A DNA stretch of 29,817 nt. Origin: JACMLD01 sp039915085 (GTDB lineage Bacteria; Bacteroidota; Bacteroidia; Chitinophagales; Chitinophagaceae). This document shows, one piece after another, positions 1 through 7,542 of this stretch. Position numbers and translations under genes: made by a program. Under the pieces are notes generated by a model. That model did not search any database. It was given only the letters and a program-made list of their open reading frames with translations, and was not told the DNA's origin. The number at the start of each line of letters is the position of its first letter. Within the stretch, counting starts at the first letter, position 1. The stretch is taken from contig JBDSOC010000267.1 in the NCBI GenBank assembly GCA_039915085.1, positions 1-29,817 of the forward strand, read 5' to 3'.

Positions 1-1
1 A

Positions 2-187
2 AAGGGAAGCGGAAAAATTGCCGTGTACGATGTAACGGGCCGCAGCGTGAGACAGGAAGTTGTAGTAAAAAATGATAAGATATTTAATGCAGCTGTTGAT
101 ATGAATAATCTGGTGGCAGGTCTTTATGTAGTAGAGATAAAGATTGGAGACACCTATAAGCTGACGAAAAGTATTTTGAAGAAATAA
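2..187 (+). CDS. C-terminal fragment of a secreted protein with T9SS type A sorting domain
   Basis: Only the last 61 codons lie in the window; the 5' part is beyond the left edge. The readable end begins with KGSGKIAVYDVTGRSV, continues through NNLVAGLYVVEIKIG and closes with a basic tail, TKSILKK. This is the usual pattern of the C-terminal T9SS type A sorting domain: a beta-strand with 'V-Y-D-x-x-G-R', then 'L-x-x-G-x-Y', then a Lys-rich end. Such domains direct export across the outer membrane of Bacteroidota and are normally cleaved off at the cell surface. What the rest of the protein does cannot be seen. The stop codon TAA (185-187) directly abuts the stop codon of the convergent HAD gene, with no spacer and so no room for a separate terminator. 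Confidence 0.85.
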   Translation, partial: KGSGKIAVYDVTGRSVRQEVVVKNDKIFNAAVDMNNLVAGLYVVEIKIGDTYKLTKSILKK

Positions 188-781
188 TCAGCGAAAAGGT
201 TTATAAAATGAAAAGGTGGCAAGCCGCAGCATTGGCTTGTCACCTTTTGTATCTCCGTAACAATATATTTCATCGTACAGGGAAAGGTTAAAGGCGGCAT
301 TAATACGGTTTACTTTTTCCTGGCCATGACAATTAAAGTTTTCTATTTTGCCTGTTAAAAGATCGTTCTTAACCTGCAATTTTGTACCAATAAGCTGTAA
401 GTCATTCATACTGCACCATTGCTGTATCCAGTTTTCTGCGGATGCAGACACAATGACTACTTCCGCGCCGGAAGCTTTTAACGTTGCTATTTCATGCATG
501 GCTTTGGGGCGTATCAGCTCCGGGATCTTGTTGGCTGCAAATTCATCGCAGCGCTGCTGGAAAGTATTCACGGGTAACTTGCCAAAAAAATATTGCAACA
601 TTCTTTCTTTGGCTGCCTGGTTGGATATAATACCGGCCTTCCAGGCAATGATAAAAGGAGAATTAATAATAAAGCCCAGGTAAAACTTAAAATTGCCTTT
701 TTGAAATTTTATTATTTCCAGTAAAGTATCGCGTGTGGTAATGGTGCCATCGAAATCAAAAAATGCAATGCGTTTCTTCAC
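188..781 (-). CDS. HAD-IB family phosphatase
   Basis: A 197-residue cytoplasmic hydrolase of the HAD superfamily, subfamily IB (phosphoserine-phosphatase-like). All four HAD motifs are visible: DFDGT at residues 9-13 (nucleophile D9, acid/base D11), the motif II serine in VIVSAS (S112), the motif III lysine in GQEKV (K156) and the metal-binding GDTKGD (D177, D181). The start is GTG at 779-781, overlapping the stop of the upstream SDR gene as GTGA, so the two are probably translationally coupled. It lies downstream of a UbiA-type phosphoribosyltransferase and a DprE2-like reductase. That context suggests it removes the phosphate from the polyprenyl-phosphate-phosphoribose intermediate, the role assigned in mycobacteria to an unrelated phosphatase; this is inference. 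The fold call is secure, the substrate is not. Confidence 0.88.
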   Translation of the reverse strand: MKKRIAFFDFDGTITTRDTLLEIIKFQKGNFKFYLGFIINSPFIIAWKAGIISNQAAKERMLQYFFGKLPVNTFQQRCDEFAANKIPELIRPKAMHEIATLKASGAEVVIVSASAENWIQQWCSMNDLQLIGTKLQVKNDLLTGKIENFNCHGQEKVNRINAAFNLSLYDEIYCYGDTKGDKPMLRLATFSFYKPFR

Positions 782-1509
782 AGCTTCATTTTTTTAAACT
801 GAAATTCCGGAATGTTTTTAATGATAAGCATTATCCATCTCCACATCCACCGTACATAAATGATATTTGTCTTTTTTTGTACTGCTTTGTAGACTGCGTT
901 TCCTACTTCTGAGGGTTGTGCAGTAAGTATGCCTGGTAAATTTAATGTTTCTGTCATCCTTGTATAAACAAATCCTGGTTTTACAGTTACCACATGCACA
1001 TTATCCTTAAACAATTTATTCCTGAGGCCATCCAGGTAAGCGGTAAGTGCTGCTTTAGTGCTGCCGTAAATAAGTTTGCTCTGCCTTCCTCTTTCACCGG
1101 CTACCGAACTGATACCGGCAATACAACCCTTTTGCTGAGATTGATAATAAGCCGCTACAATGTTTAAAATTGAAACAGCGCCGGTATAATTACTGTTAAT
1201 CATTCTTTCAGCAATATCCCAGTTGTTAAATGCAAGTTCTTCTTCATCCATCACACCAAATACGCAAACAGTTACATCAGGTTTTGGACTTAGTTGTTCA
1301 AAAAATGCTTTATGGGTGCTGAATTGCAATGCATCAAATTCATGTAAAGTACAGATTACGTTATTGCGTAATTGCATGTCTGTTTTAAAGCCGGATAACC
1401 TGTTTGCATTTCTTGCGGCCAGTTGTACGGCATAATTATTTTGCGCAAATGTTCTTGCTATAGCCTGCGACATATCTGACGTAGCGCCTAAAATTAATAC
1501 TGTGGGCAT
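778..1509 (-). CDS. SDR family oxidoreductase, DprE2-like
   Basis: A 243-residue short-chain dehydrogenase/reductase. It has an N-terminal Rossmann nucleotide-binding motif (GATSDMSQAIA, residues 8-18), the catalytic Asn in NSNYTG (N107), Ser in AGISSVAG (S134/S135) and the YxxxK pair (Y148, K152 in YGSTK). The hydrophobic, Trp-rich C-terminal stretch near residues 219-231 (WMWRWIMLIIKN) recalls the membrane-associated end of DprE2, the NADH reductase that makes decaprenylphosphoryl-arabinose from the 2-keto intermediate. The adjacent UbiA-type phosphoribosyltransferase supports a prenyl-phosphate sugar substrate. The oxidase partner DprE1 is not in this window. SDR membership is certain; the DprE2-like role rests on context and general resemblance. 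It probably forms an operon with UbiA (65-bp gap) and HAD (4-bp overlap). Confidence 0.85.
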   Translation of the reverse strand: MPTVLILGATSDMSQAIARTFAQNNYAVQLAARNANRLSGFKTDMQLRNNVICTLHEFDALQFSTHKAFFEQLSPKPDVTVCVFGVMDEEELAFNNWDIAERMINSNYTGAVSILNIVAAYYQSQQKGCIAGISSVAGERGRQSKLIYGSTKAALTAYLDGLRNKLFKDNVHVVTVKPGFVYTRMTETLNLPGILTAQPSEVGNAVYKAVQKKTNIIYVRWMWRWIMLIIKNIPEFQFKKMKL

Positions 1510-1574
1510 GTATGGATTTATTGTGTTTATTGATTGCTTCTGTTTTTATTATGTATGCAGGCAATGCAATGCTG

Positions 1575-2468
1575 TTAAATAAAGATGGAATTATTTTTCC
1601 AATATAATAAAGCGCAAAAACCAGCTACCCATAAAACCAGGGTGGCCTGTATAAAGCGATCTTTATACAACACATCAGTCGGTGAACCTGCTTCATTTTG
1701 TACCAATATAATTTGCAGGTAACGCATCAAACCTGCTATCACAAAAATTGCAGTGTAATACAGGTGATAGGTGCCTGTATGCGCAATGGTTACCGGGGAA
1801 ACGCAATACATGATATAGGTCATTATAATAATGGCACTGAACATGGAAAGCATCGTATTGAGAAAATCAACATTATATCCTTTTACCGCTTTTCGCATAT
1901 CCGCGCCGGTTTCCATTTTCAAAATAATATCATCGCGCCTTTTACCAATGGCCATAAATAAAGCCAGTAGCAGTACCATTAGGTTTAACCATACGGAAAC
2001 ATCTATATTGGCTACATAGCCACCCGCTTTTACGCGTAGTGAAAAGCCAATAGCCACTATTAATATATCAAGAATGGGGATGTTTTTAAGGCCAAAAGAA
2101 TAACCCATATTCATGAGAAAATAAAAGCCAAGGATAGAAATAAACCGGTATTTGGAATCTGCAAAATAGGCAAGCGAAAAACCTGCTATTATTAAAAGGG
2201 CCGCTATTAAAAGTGCTGTGGTTGGATTTACCTGGCCTGATGCCAGCGGACGCAATCTTTTTTTTGGATGCTTTTTATCATCTTCCCTGTCGCGGTAATC
2301 ATTGATAATATATACGGTACTGGCAACAAAGCAAAAAGCAAAAAAAGCCGCAATCAGGTGTTTTATTTTGGGTACATCAAATATTTGGCCTCCAAAGAAT
2401 ACAGGTAAAAATAGAAAAAGATTTTTGGCCCAGTCTTTTGGCCTTAATAATTTAATGTATGGAGGCAT
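1575..2468 (-). CDS. UbiA-family prenyl-phosphate phosphoribosyltransferase (DPPR synthase-like)
   Basis: A polytopic inner-membrane prenyltransferase of the UbiA superfamily, 297 residues from ATG at 2468. A TTG at 2480 would add four residues, with a stop codon immediately upstream of it in frame. The N-terminal LLRPKDWAKNLFLFLP and the Asp-rich motif NDYRDREDD (first-helix NDxxDxxxD, followed by HP) are typical of decaprenyl-phosphate phosphoribosyltransferases (Rv3806c-like). The later LDILIVAIGFSLRVKAGG segment also fits that subgroup. About eight to nine hydrophobic segments are visible. The expected reaction transfers phosphoribose from PRPP to a polyprenyl phosphate, the first step towards polyprenyl-phosphate-arabinose or -ribose. 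The neighbouring reductase, phosphatase and GT-C-like protein fit such a pathway. The lipid length is unknown. Confidence 0.88.
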   Translation of the reverse strand: MPPYIKLLRPKDWAKNLFLFLPVFFGGQIFDVPKIKHLIAAFFAFCFVASTVYIINDYRDREDDKKHPKKRLRPLASGQVNPTTALLIAALLIIAGFSLAYFADSKYRFISILGFYFLMNMGYSFGLKNIPILDILIVAIGFSLRVKAGGYVANIDVSVWLNLMVLLLALFMAIGKRRDDIILKMETGADMRKAVKGYNVDFLNTMLSMFSAIIIMTYIMYCVSPVTIAHTGTYHLYYTAIFVIAGLMRYLQIILVQNEAGSPTDVLYKDRFIQATLVLWVAGFCALLYWKNNSIFI

Positions 2469-2528
2469 AATGAGGTTCAATTACTCGGGCGCCAAGATAC
2501 TTCATAAATGCTGACCATACAATACCAC

Positions 2529-2559
2529 TTTGCAGGATGGGGATGGTTTGTTATTTTTA
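2529..2559 (+). promoter_or_regulatory. Bacteroidota-type promoter of the GT-C-like gene
   Basis: TTTG at 2529-2532 is followed after exactly 19 bp by TATTTTTA (2552-2559), one base off the TAnnTTTG consensus. It lies about 20 bp upstream of the ATG at 2580. This argues against translation from the upstream ATG at 2508, which would precede the promoter. Confidence 0.5.
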
Positions 2560-2579
2560 GAAGCGAAATTATAACGGCT

Positions 2580-4184
2580 ATGAAGAAATTACTGGGTATA
2601 GGAGAGATTTTTTTGATTGTTTTACTGGCTTTTTTCCCGCTTTTTGGCACATTCCCTTACAGAATTAATATTTTCTTATCGTATGAGGGGGCCTATCGTA
2701 TGTATGAAGGCCAGGTTCCCTATAAAGATTTTGGAATACCCCTGGGTTATATGTACTGGGTAGTGCCCGGTATATTCTTTAAAATTTTTGGTCCGTATAT
2801 GATAAGCCTCGTGAAGGCACAGGTATTTTTAAACATTGTTGCCGGTTTGTCTTTCCGATCTATATTTAAAAGTTTATCAGTAAATGCCGGAGTGCGTTTT
2901 TTGGGTGTGTTGTTATTCATCATTTCTTACTCATTTTTTAATTACTGGCCCTGGTATAATCATACCGTTATAGTGTATGAACTTGTTGCGCTGGCAATGC
3001 TCATGAAATTTATTTTTAGTGAAGGAAAGCGCTGGCGGTATGCATGGTTGCTGCTGAGTGGAATGTTTGTTTTCTTTTCTTTTTTTACCAAGCAGGACGG
3101 GGGTGGACTGGCATTACTGATTTGCCTTGCATTAATTTTATACAATGCATTTTATGAAAAGGACTGGAAACAACCTTTTGTTTTTATAGCCGGGGTATTG
3201 ATAACAGGGTTTTTAATGATAGCCCCGTTTCTTAAATATAAAATTGGTTACTGGTTTAATCACGGGCAACCGCCGCATATCTCCAGGTTTTCTTTTGGAG
3301 ATATTGCCGAGGATTTTTTTACCAACTCGCCGTGGATCAGGTTTTATATTTTCGTTATGTTACTGCTGCTGCTGGCGCGCATCAAATCGTTTAAGCAATT
3401 CTGGAACAATAAGCCGGCTATGATCTTTACTTTGCTTACACTTGGTATACTGGTTGAGGCGGCAATATTTCAAACTACCAGTTATATACCGCCGGATAAC
3501 AATATTTTCTTTCACAGCTTTGCAATTGTTTTTATTCTTGCAATGCTGGCTGATTACCTGCCTGTAAATTTTGAATCTTTTAAAACCATTGCTGTAGCTG
3601 GCGTTGGTATGCTTTTATGGTGGAGTAATGTGTACTGGAAATACATGGCTAAATATATCATCAAACCAGAACCGGCAATTGTAAATACCGATGGCATCGT
3701 AAATAAAAAAACTTACCTCATTCAGACACCGGATACTTCAGATGTGCCAATGGACAAATGGCGCACGCCAAAGCTTGCTTCATTTAAGAAAATGCTTTTA
3801 CCCGGCCCAACAGTTGATGGTATTGAAAGACTGATGAGTATGGAACTGGTAAAAAACAATAAAAATTTGAAAGTACTGAACATGACAGAACTTACACCGC
3901 TGGCATATGAAATGAAATTTGATTTGGAGAGAAGCCCTGAATATCCCTTGTGGTTTCATAAAGGTGTAGGCATGTTTCAGCAGCAGACAGATATGTTTTG
4001 CGGCCGCATAAAAAATAATTATTATGACCTGGTATTGTTTGAATACATTCCTTTCCTGAATAATTTTTATCCTTTCCAGGTCAGGAACAGTTTGCTGCAG
4101 TATTATGACAGGGTTGATGTGTTTACGGCGCCGCGCAAACCTTCTATACAAGCCTGGGTAGAAGTGTATGTGAGGAAAAAGTAG
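2580..4184 (+). CDS. GT-C-like polytopic membrane glycosyltransferase, putative
   Basis: A 534-residue integral membrane protein with about ten hydrophobic helices in the first 380 residues and a soluble C-terminal part of about 150 residues. Right after the first helix is a periplasmic-type loop, YEGAYRMYEGQVPYKDFG (residues 35-52). It resembles the first-loop signature of GT-C enzymes (GT39/GT83-like), where an acidic residue (here E36 or E43) serves catalysis. Such enzymes use lipid-phosphate sugars as donors, which would suit the divergent DPPR-like genes next door. The acceptor is unknown. I chose ATG 2580 because the residues upstream of it are not membrane-like and a promoter overlaps them; an in-frame ATG at 2508 would add 24 residues. 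The family call is moderate because no conserved motif beyond the first loop was recognised. Confidence 0.65.
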   Translation: MKKLLGIGEIFLIVLLAFFPLFGTFPYRINIFLSYEGAYRMYEGQVPYKDFGIPLGYMYWVVPGIFFKIFGPYMISLVKAQVFLNIVAGLSFRSIFKSLSVNAGVRFLGVLLFIISYSFFNYWPWYNHTVIVYELVALAMLMKFIFSEGKRWRYAWLLLSGMFVFFSFFTKQDGGGLALLICLALILYNAFYEKDWKQPFVFIAGVLITGFLMIAPFLKYKIGYWFNHGQPPHISRFSFGDIAEDFFTNSPWIRFYIFVMLLLLLARIKSFKQFWNNKPAMIFTLLTLGILVEAAIFQTTSYIPPDNNIFFHSFAIVFILAMLADYLPVNFESFKTIAVAGVGMLLWWSNVYWKYMAKYIIKPEPAIVNTDGIVNKKTYLIQTPDTSDVPMDKWRTPKLASFKKMLLPGPTVDGIERLMSMELVKNNKNLKVLNMTELTPLAYEMKFDLERSPEYPLWFHKGVGMFQQQTDMFCGRIKNNYYDLVLFEYIPFLNNFYPFQVRNSLLQYYDRVDVFTAPRKPSIQAWVEVYVRKK

Positions 4185-4341
4185 TTTTAAGTTTAAAGTG
4201 GTAAGTAAAAAATAATGGTAACGTTAAGTTTTAAGTTCTTTTGCGATGCAGGGGATTTGTAAGAATTAAGACATCGCAACAGCACACAAAATATAGCACA
4301 TAACACACAAAACAATTTTCTTGCTTACCATTTACAACTTC
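4185..4341. other. Convergent intergenic spacer with degenerate short-period repeats
   Basis: The stretch at 4185-4240 is a loose repetition of GTTTTAAGTTT/GGTAAG-like words (for example GTTTTAAGTTT and GTTAAGTTTTAAGTTC). It is followed by A/C-rich sequence with CACAAAATATAGCACATAACACACAAAAC. No ORF and no convincing terminator hairpin is visible. Confidence 0.5.
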
Positions 4342-5175
4342 TCATCCTGCTGATTGTCCGCCATATTTGCTGTTGTTGGTAACAATGCGTTTGATACGTT
4401 TTACAAAACCCTTCCACAGGCCACCATCAAGCTGTATGCGCCTGTCCGTTGTCCATACCAGTGCTTTCGGGCTGGTAACATAATATAATTTTCCAAAACC
4501 TTTGTTGCGCAGTTTCAGTGCCAGCCATCCATCTTCATTGGCTTCCGGCGGATGATCAAAACCATTTACCTGTAATCCCTGATCTTTTTTAAAACCAGAA
4601 TTAAATCCATATACGTTGACCGCTTCTTCTTTGAATTTTTTATTTACCCAGCGCATAAAATCCGCCGTGTATTCATAAAAAAAATAAACTGCGCGCGGTG
4701 TTCCCGCAGTGGGTATAAAAGAAAATCGGCCATACACGCACGTTATATTCTCTTTGTCGAGTGGCCTTACCATTTCTTCAATCCAGTCTGGCGGATACAG
4801 TGTGTCTGCATCTGCGTTTAAGATATATTTTCCGCGGGCGGCTGCAAGGCCGGCGTTCCTTGCAGGAGTAATACCCTGATTGGTTTCCTTAATACATAGC
4901 GCACCTGTATTATTTACTATGGTTTCAGTATTATCCTTTGAATTATTATTTACCACAATTATTTCTACCGAACGGCCTGTAACTGATTTGGAAAGGCAGG
5001 ATAATGTTTTAAGTATTGAGTCTTCTTCATTGTAAGCCGGCATCACCACGCTTACTTCAGGTGTTCCTTTTAATAATCGCTTAAAACCTGCCCGGATGCT
5101 GTCCAGCTCAATCATCAAAGCAGCGTTTGGTTGATTGTTTTCCTGTATTTTAGCCGGTATAGCTATCGGTCTCAT
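4342..5175 (-). CDS. Glycosyltransferase family 2
   Basis: A 277-residue GT-A fold glycosyltransferase. The GT2 domain runs from about residue 40 (VSVVMPAYNEE) through the nucleotide-binding EIIVVNNNSKDNT, the KETNQGITPARNAGL segment and the metal-binding DxD-type motif (NADAD, D122/D124). An acidic pair in EANEDGWLAL (E214/D215) may be part of the catalytic-base region. There is no transmembrane helix, so it should act in the cytoplasm on a nucleotide-sugar donor; donor and acceptor are unknown. The first 40 residues precede the domain; ATG 5175 is kept because a promoter box lies 25-32 bp upstream, though Met21 is an alternative. It is convergent with the GT-C-like gene, and both probably contribute to envelope glycans. 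Confidence 0.85.
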   Translation of the reverse strand: MRPIAIPAKIQENNQPNAALMIELDSIRAGFKRLLKGTPEVSVVMPAYNEEDSILKTLSCLSKSVTGRSVEIIVVNNNSKDNTETIVNNTGALCIKETNQGITPARNAGLAAARGKYILNADADTLYPPDWIEEMVRPLDKENITCVYGRFSFIPTAGTPRAVYFFYEYTADFMRWVNKKFKEEAVNVYGFNSGFKKDQGLQVNGFDHPPEANEDGWLALKLRNKGFGKLYYVTSPKALVWTTDRRIQLDGGLWKGFVKRIKRIVTNNSKYGGQSAG

Positions 5176-5199
5176 TGTTGTTTAAAAAGGGTTTGGTCT

Positions 5200-5207
5200 C
5201 AAAACTA
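5200..5207 (-). promoter_or_regulatory. Putative -7 promoter box of the GT2 gene
   Basis: On the minus strand the sequence reads TAGTTTTG, an exact TAnnTTTG box, 25 bp upstream of the ATG. The -33 region is only T-rich, so the assignment rests on the -7 element. The same word followed by GAGAC recurs at 15217-15224. Confidence 0.4.
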
Positions 5208-5272
5208 AGGGTATAAGTTGGTATATAAAAACAGCACTGAATACTGCTGAGAAAGTTCCGGCCTGCAGCCCT

Positions 5273-5280
5273 TATTTTTG
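5273..5280 (+). promoter_or_regulatory. Putative -7 promoter box of recG
   Basis: TATTTTTG matches TAnnTTTG exactly and lies just 5' of the stop codon (5284-5286) that limits the recG reading frame. Transcription would start near 5286-5290, only a few bases before the proposed ATC start. No good TTTG element is seen 19-21 bp upstream. Confidence 0.4.
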
Positions 5281-5295
5281 TTTTAAAATAGAATC

Positions 5296-7407
5296 ATCAG
5301 CCATAATAATTCAATATTAGCTAACCCTATAGAATACCTGAAAGGTGTAGGGCCCCAGCGTGGAGATATTTTAAAAAAAGAACTGGGCATTTATACTTTT
5401 AATGATCTGCTGGAGCATTTTCCAAACAGGCATATAGACAAAACAAAGGTTAGCCTTATCAGGGAAATTACGCCGCAAACAGAATTTATACAAATTGCAG
5501 GTAAACTGATAAGTGCAGAAATAGTGGGTGAGAAAAGAGGGCGCCGGCTAATAGCGAACCTGAGAGATAGCAGCGGTACAATAGAGCTTGTCTGGTTCCA
5601 GGGTATTAACTGGGTGGAAAAAGCCCTGCAATTGGGCAATGAATACCTGGTCTATGGAAGAACAAGTTTTTTTCAGGGTATACCCCAGATAAGCCACCCG
5701 GAAACGGAGCCTTTCTCCCGGGAAAAAATTGAGGGAAAAAGTTTCCTGGAACCGGTTTATCCCAGCACAGAAAAATTAAAAATAAAAGGTTTTGGTGGAC
5801 GGCAGATAGGTAAACTTACCTACACTTTATTCAGTATACTGCGCGCAACGGACATACCCGAAAATCTACCGGAGAATATCATAACCCAATTAAAATTATT
5901 ACCCCGGCATATTGCCTACCGGCAACTGCATTTTCCTTCTTCTGTGGAAGCATATGAGGAAGCATTAAAGAGATTGAAATTTGAAGAATTGTTTCTTGCA
6001 CAGATCAGGATGAATTTGGTAAAAGCGGCGCGTCACCGCTATTCAAAAGGAAATACTTTTACCCAGGTAGGAGAACTGTTTAATACTTTTTATAAGCAGT
6101 ACCTGCCTTTTGAATTAACGGGAGCGCAAAAAAGAGTATTGAAAGAAATAAGAAATGATACTGCGCAGGGTAAACAGATGAACCGTTTATTGCAGGGCGA
6201 CGTGGGCAGCGGTAAAACCATTGTTGCTTTATTATGCATGTTGCTGGCAGCAGATAATGGCTTTCAAAGCTGTTTGATGGCACCCACTGAAATACTGGCT
6301 ACGCAGCATTTCAATAGTCTGAAAGAATTACTGAAGGATATGCCGGTAACGGTGGAATTGCTTAAAGGGTCCACAAAAAAAGCAGTGCGCAATAAATTAC
6401 AGGAGGCACTGGCAGCAGGTAGTCTGGATATTTTAATAGGAACGCATGCAGTAATTGAAGATGTAGTGCAGTTCCATAACCTGGGTTTAGTAATAGTAGA
6501 TGAGCAGCACCGTTTTGGTGTTGAGCAACGGGCAAAAATGTGGAAGAAGGCGGTGGTTCCTCCTCATATTCTGGTAATGACGGCAACTCCTATTCCGCGT
6601 ACCCTGGCCATGACCGCGTACGGTGATCTTGACTACAGTGTAATTGATGAATTGCCACCAGGGCGTAAACCAATCACTACTGCTCACCGTTATGAGTATG
6701 ACCGTAACAAAGTACTGGATTTTATAAAATCAGAGCTTGCTAAAGGAAGACAGGCTTATATTATCTTTCCGCTGATAGAAGAATCAGAAAAACTGGATTT
6801 TGAAAACCTGATGCGGGGATATGAAAATGTGAAAGCCTTTTTTCCGGAGCCCAAATACTGGATTAGCATGGTGCACGGTCAGCAAAAATCAGATGTAAAA
6901 GAAACAAATATGCAACGTTTTGTAAAGGCCGATACTCAGATAATGGTTTCTACAACAGTTATTGAAGTAGGTGTTAATGTGCCCAATGCTTCAGTGATGG
7001 TAATTGAAAGTGCAGAGAAGTTTGGTTTGTCACAGTTGCATCAGTTGCGTGGAAGGGTAGGGCGGGGATCTGATCAAAGTTTTTGCATCTTATTAACAGG
7101 CTTAAAACCAACCAATGAGGCGCGGGAACGTATAAAGATTATGTGTTCTACCAACGATGGTTTTAAGATAGCTGAAAAGGATTTAGAACTGAGAGGGCCG
7201 GGAGATATTGAAGGTACAAGGCAGAGCGGCGTATTGAATTTTAAATTAGCCAGTATTGTGATGGACCGGCAATTGCTGCAGGTTTCAAAAGAAATGGCCG
7301 AAAGAGTTTTAGATAATGATCCTGACTTGATTTCGGCTGAAAATTTGCATCTGAAGAGTTTCCTGCAATCTCAAAAAGGCAAAACTGCCTGGAGTAAAAT
7401 TTCGTAG
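5296..7407 (+). CDS. recG: ATP-dependent DNA helicase RecG (non-canonical ATC start)
   Basis: The branch-migration helicase that remodels stalled forks and recombination intermediates. It shows the wedge/OB region, Walker A (GDVGSGKT, about residues 301-308), the DEQH box (about 402-405), MTATPIPRTLAMTAYGDLD, and the motif V/VI region ending QLRGRVGRG. Conserved RecG sequence (NPIEYLKGVGPQR...LGIYTFNDLLEHFP) continues in frame well upstream of the first in-frame GTG (5524). Between the in-frame stop at 5284 and the NPIEYLKGVGP segment there is no ATG, GTG or TTG in any frame. ATC at 5296 would give an N-terminus SHNNSILANPIEYLKGVGP after Met and a total of 703 residues, a normal RecG length. 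Starting at GTG 5524 would cut 76 residues off the wedge domain. ATC 5293 and ATA 5314 are alternatives, as is a sequencing error. Identity is secure; the start is inferred. Confidence 0.93.
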   Translation: MSHNNSILANPIEYLKGVGPQRGDILKKELGIYTFNDLLEHFPNRHIDKTKVSLIREITPQTEFIQIAGKLISAEIVGEKRGRRLIANLRDSSGTIELVWFQGINWVEKALQLGNEYLVYGRTSFFQGIPQISHPETEPFSREKIEGKSFLEPVYPSTEKLKIKGFGGRQIGKLTYTLFSILRATDIPENLPENIITQLKLLPRHIAYRQLHFPSSVEAYEEALKRLKFEELFLAQIRMNLVKAARHRYSKGNTFTQVGELFNTFYKQYLPFELTGAQKRVLKEIRNDTAQGKQMNRLLQGDVGSGKTIVALLCMLLAADNGFQSCLMAPTEILATQHFNSLKELLKDMPVTVELLKGSTKKAVRNKLQEALAAGSLDILIGTHAVIEDVVQFHNLGLVIVDEQHRFGVEQRAKMWKKAVVPPHILVMTATPIPRTLAMTAYGDLDYSVIDELPPGRKPITTAHRYEYDRNKVLDFIKSELAKGRQAYIIFPLIEESEKLDFENLMRGYENVKAFFPEPKYWISMVHGQQKSDVKETNMQRFVKADTQIMVSTTVIEVGVNVPNASVMVIESAEKFGLSQLHQLRGRVGRGSDQSFCILLTGLKPTNEARERIKIMCSTNDGFKIAEKDLELRGPGDIEGTRQSGVLNFKLASIVMDRQLLQVSKEMAERVLDNDPDLISAENLHLKSFLQSQKGKTAWSKIS

Positions 7408-7542
7408 TTAAAGTCTCAGTATTAAGCCTTTATTAACTGTAAAATTACTGGTAACAAAAAGGAATAATTACGATCGTATCCTGGAGCAGATAAATAAGAT
7501 TTACGGATAAATAACGTTTAAAGTTGGTAAATTAGATATACT

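Noticed and set aside
348..683. Open frame of 111 codons on the plus strand
   Set aside because: It lies entirely antisense to the HAD gene, whose four catalytic motifs are intact; no family features in the plus-strand product.
2508..2579. N-terminal extension of the GT-C-like protein from ATG 2508
   Set aside because: A near-consensus promoter lies inside it, and the added residues do not extend the first membrane helix.
5524..7407. recG starting at GTG 5524
   Set aside because: This would remove 76 residues including conserved wedge-domain sequence that is plainly in frame upstream.
7408..7542. Promoter and terminator between recG and the adhesin gene
   Set aside because: TATACTTTG near 7537 has one base too many for TAnnTTTG, and the possible hairpin at about 7412-7440 is imperfect and lacks a T run.
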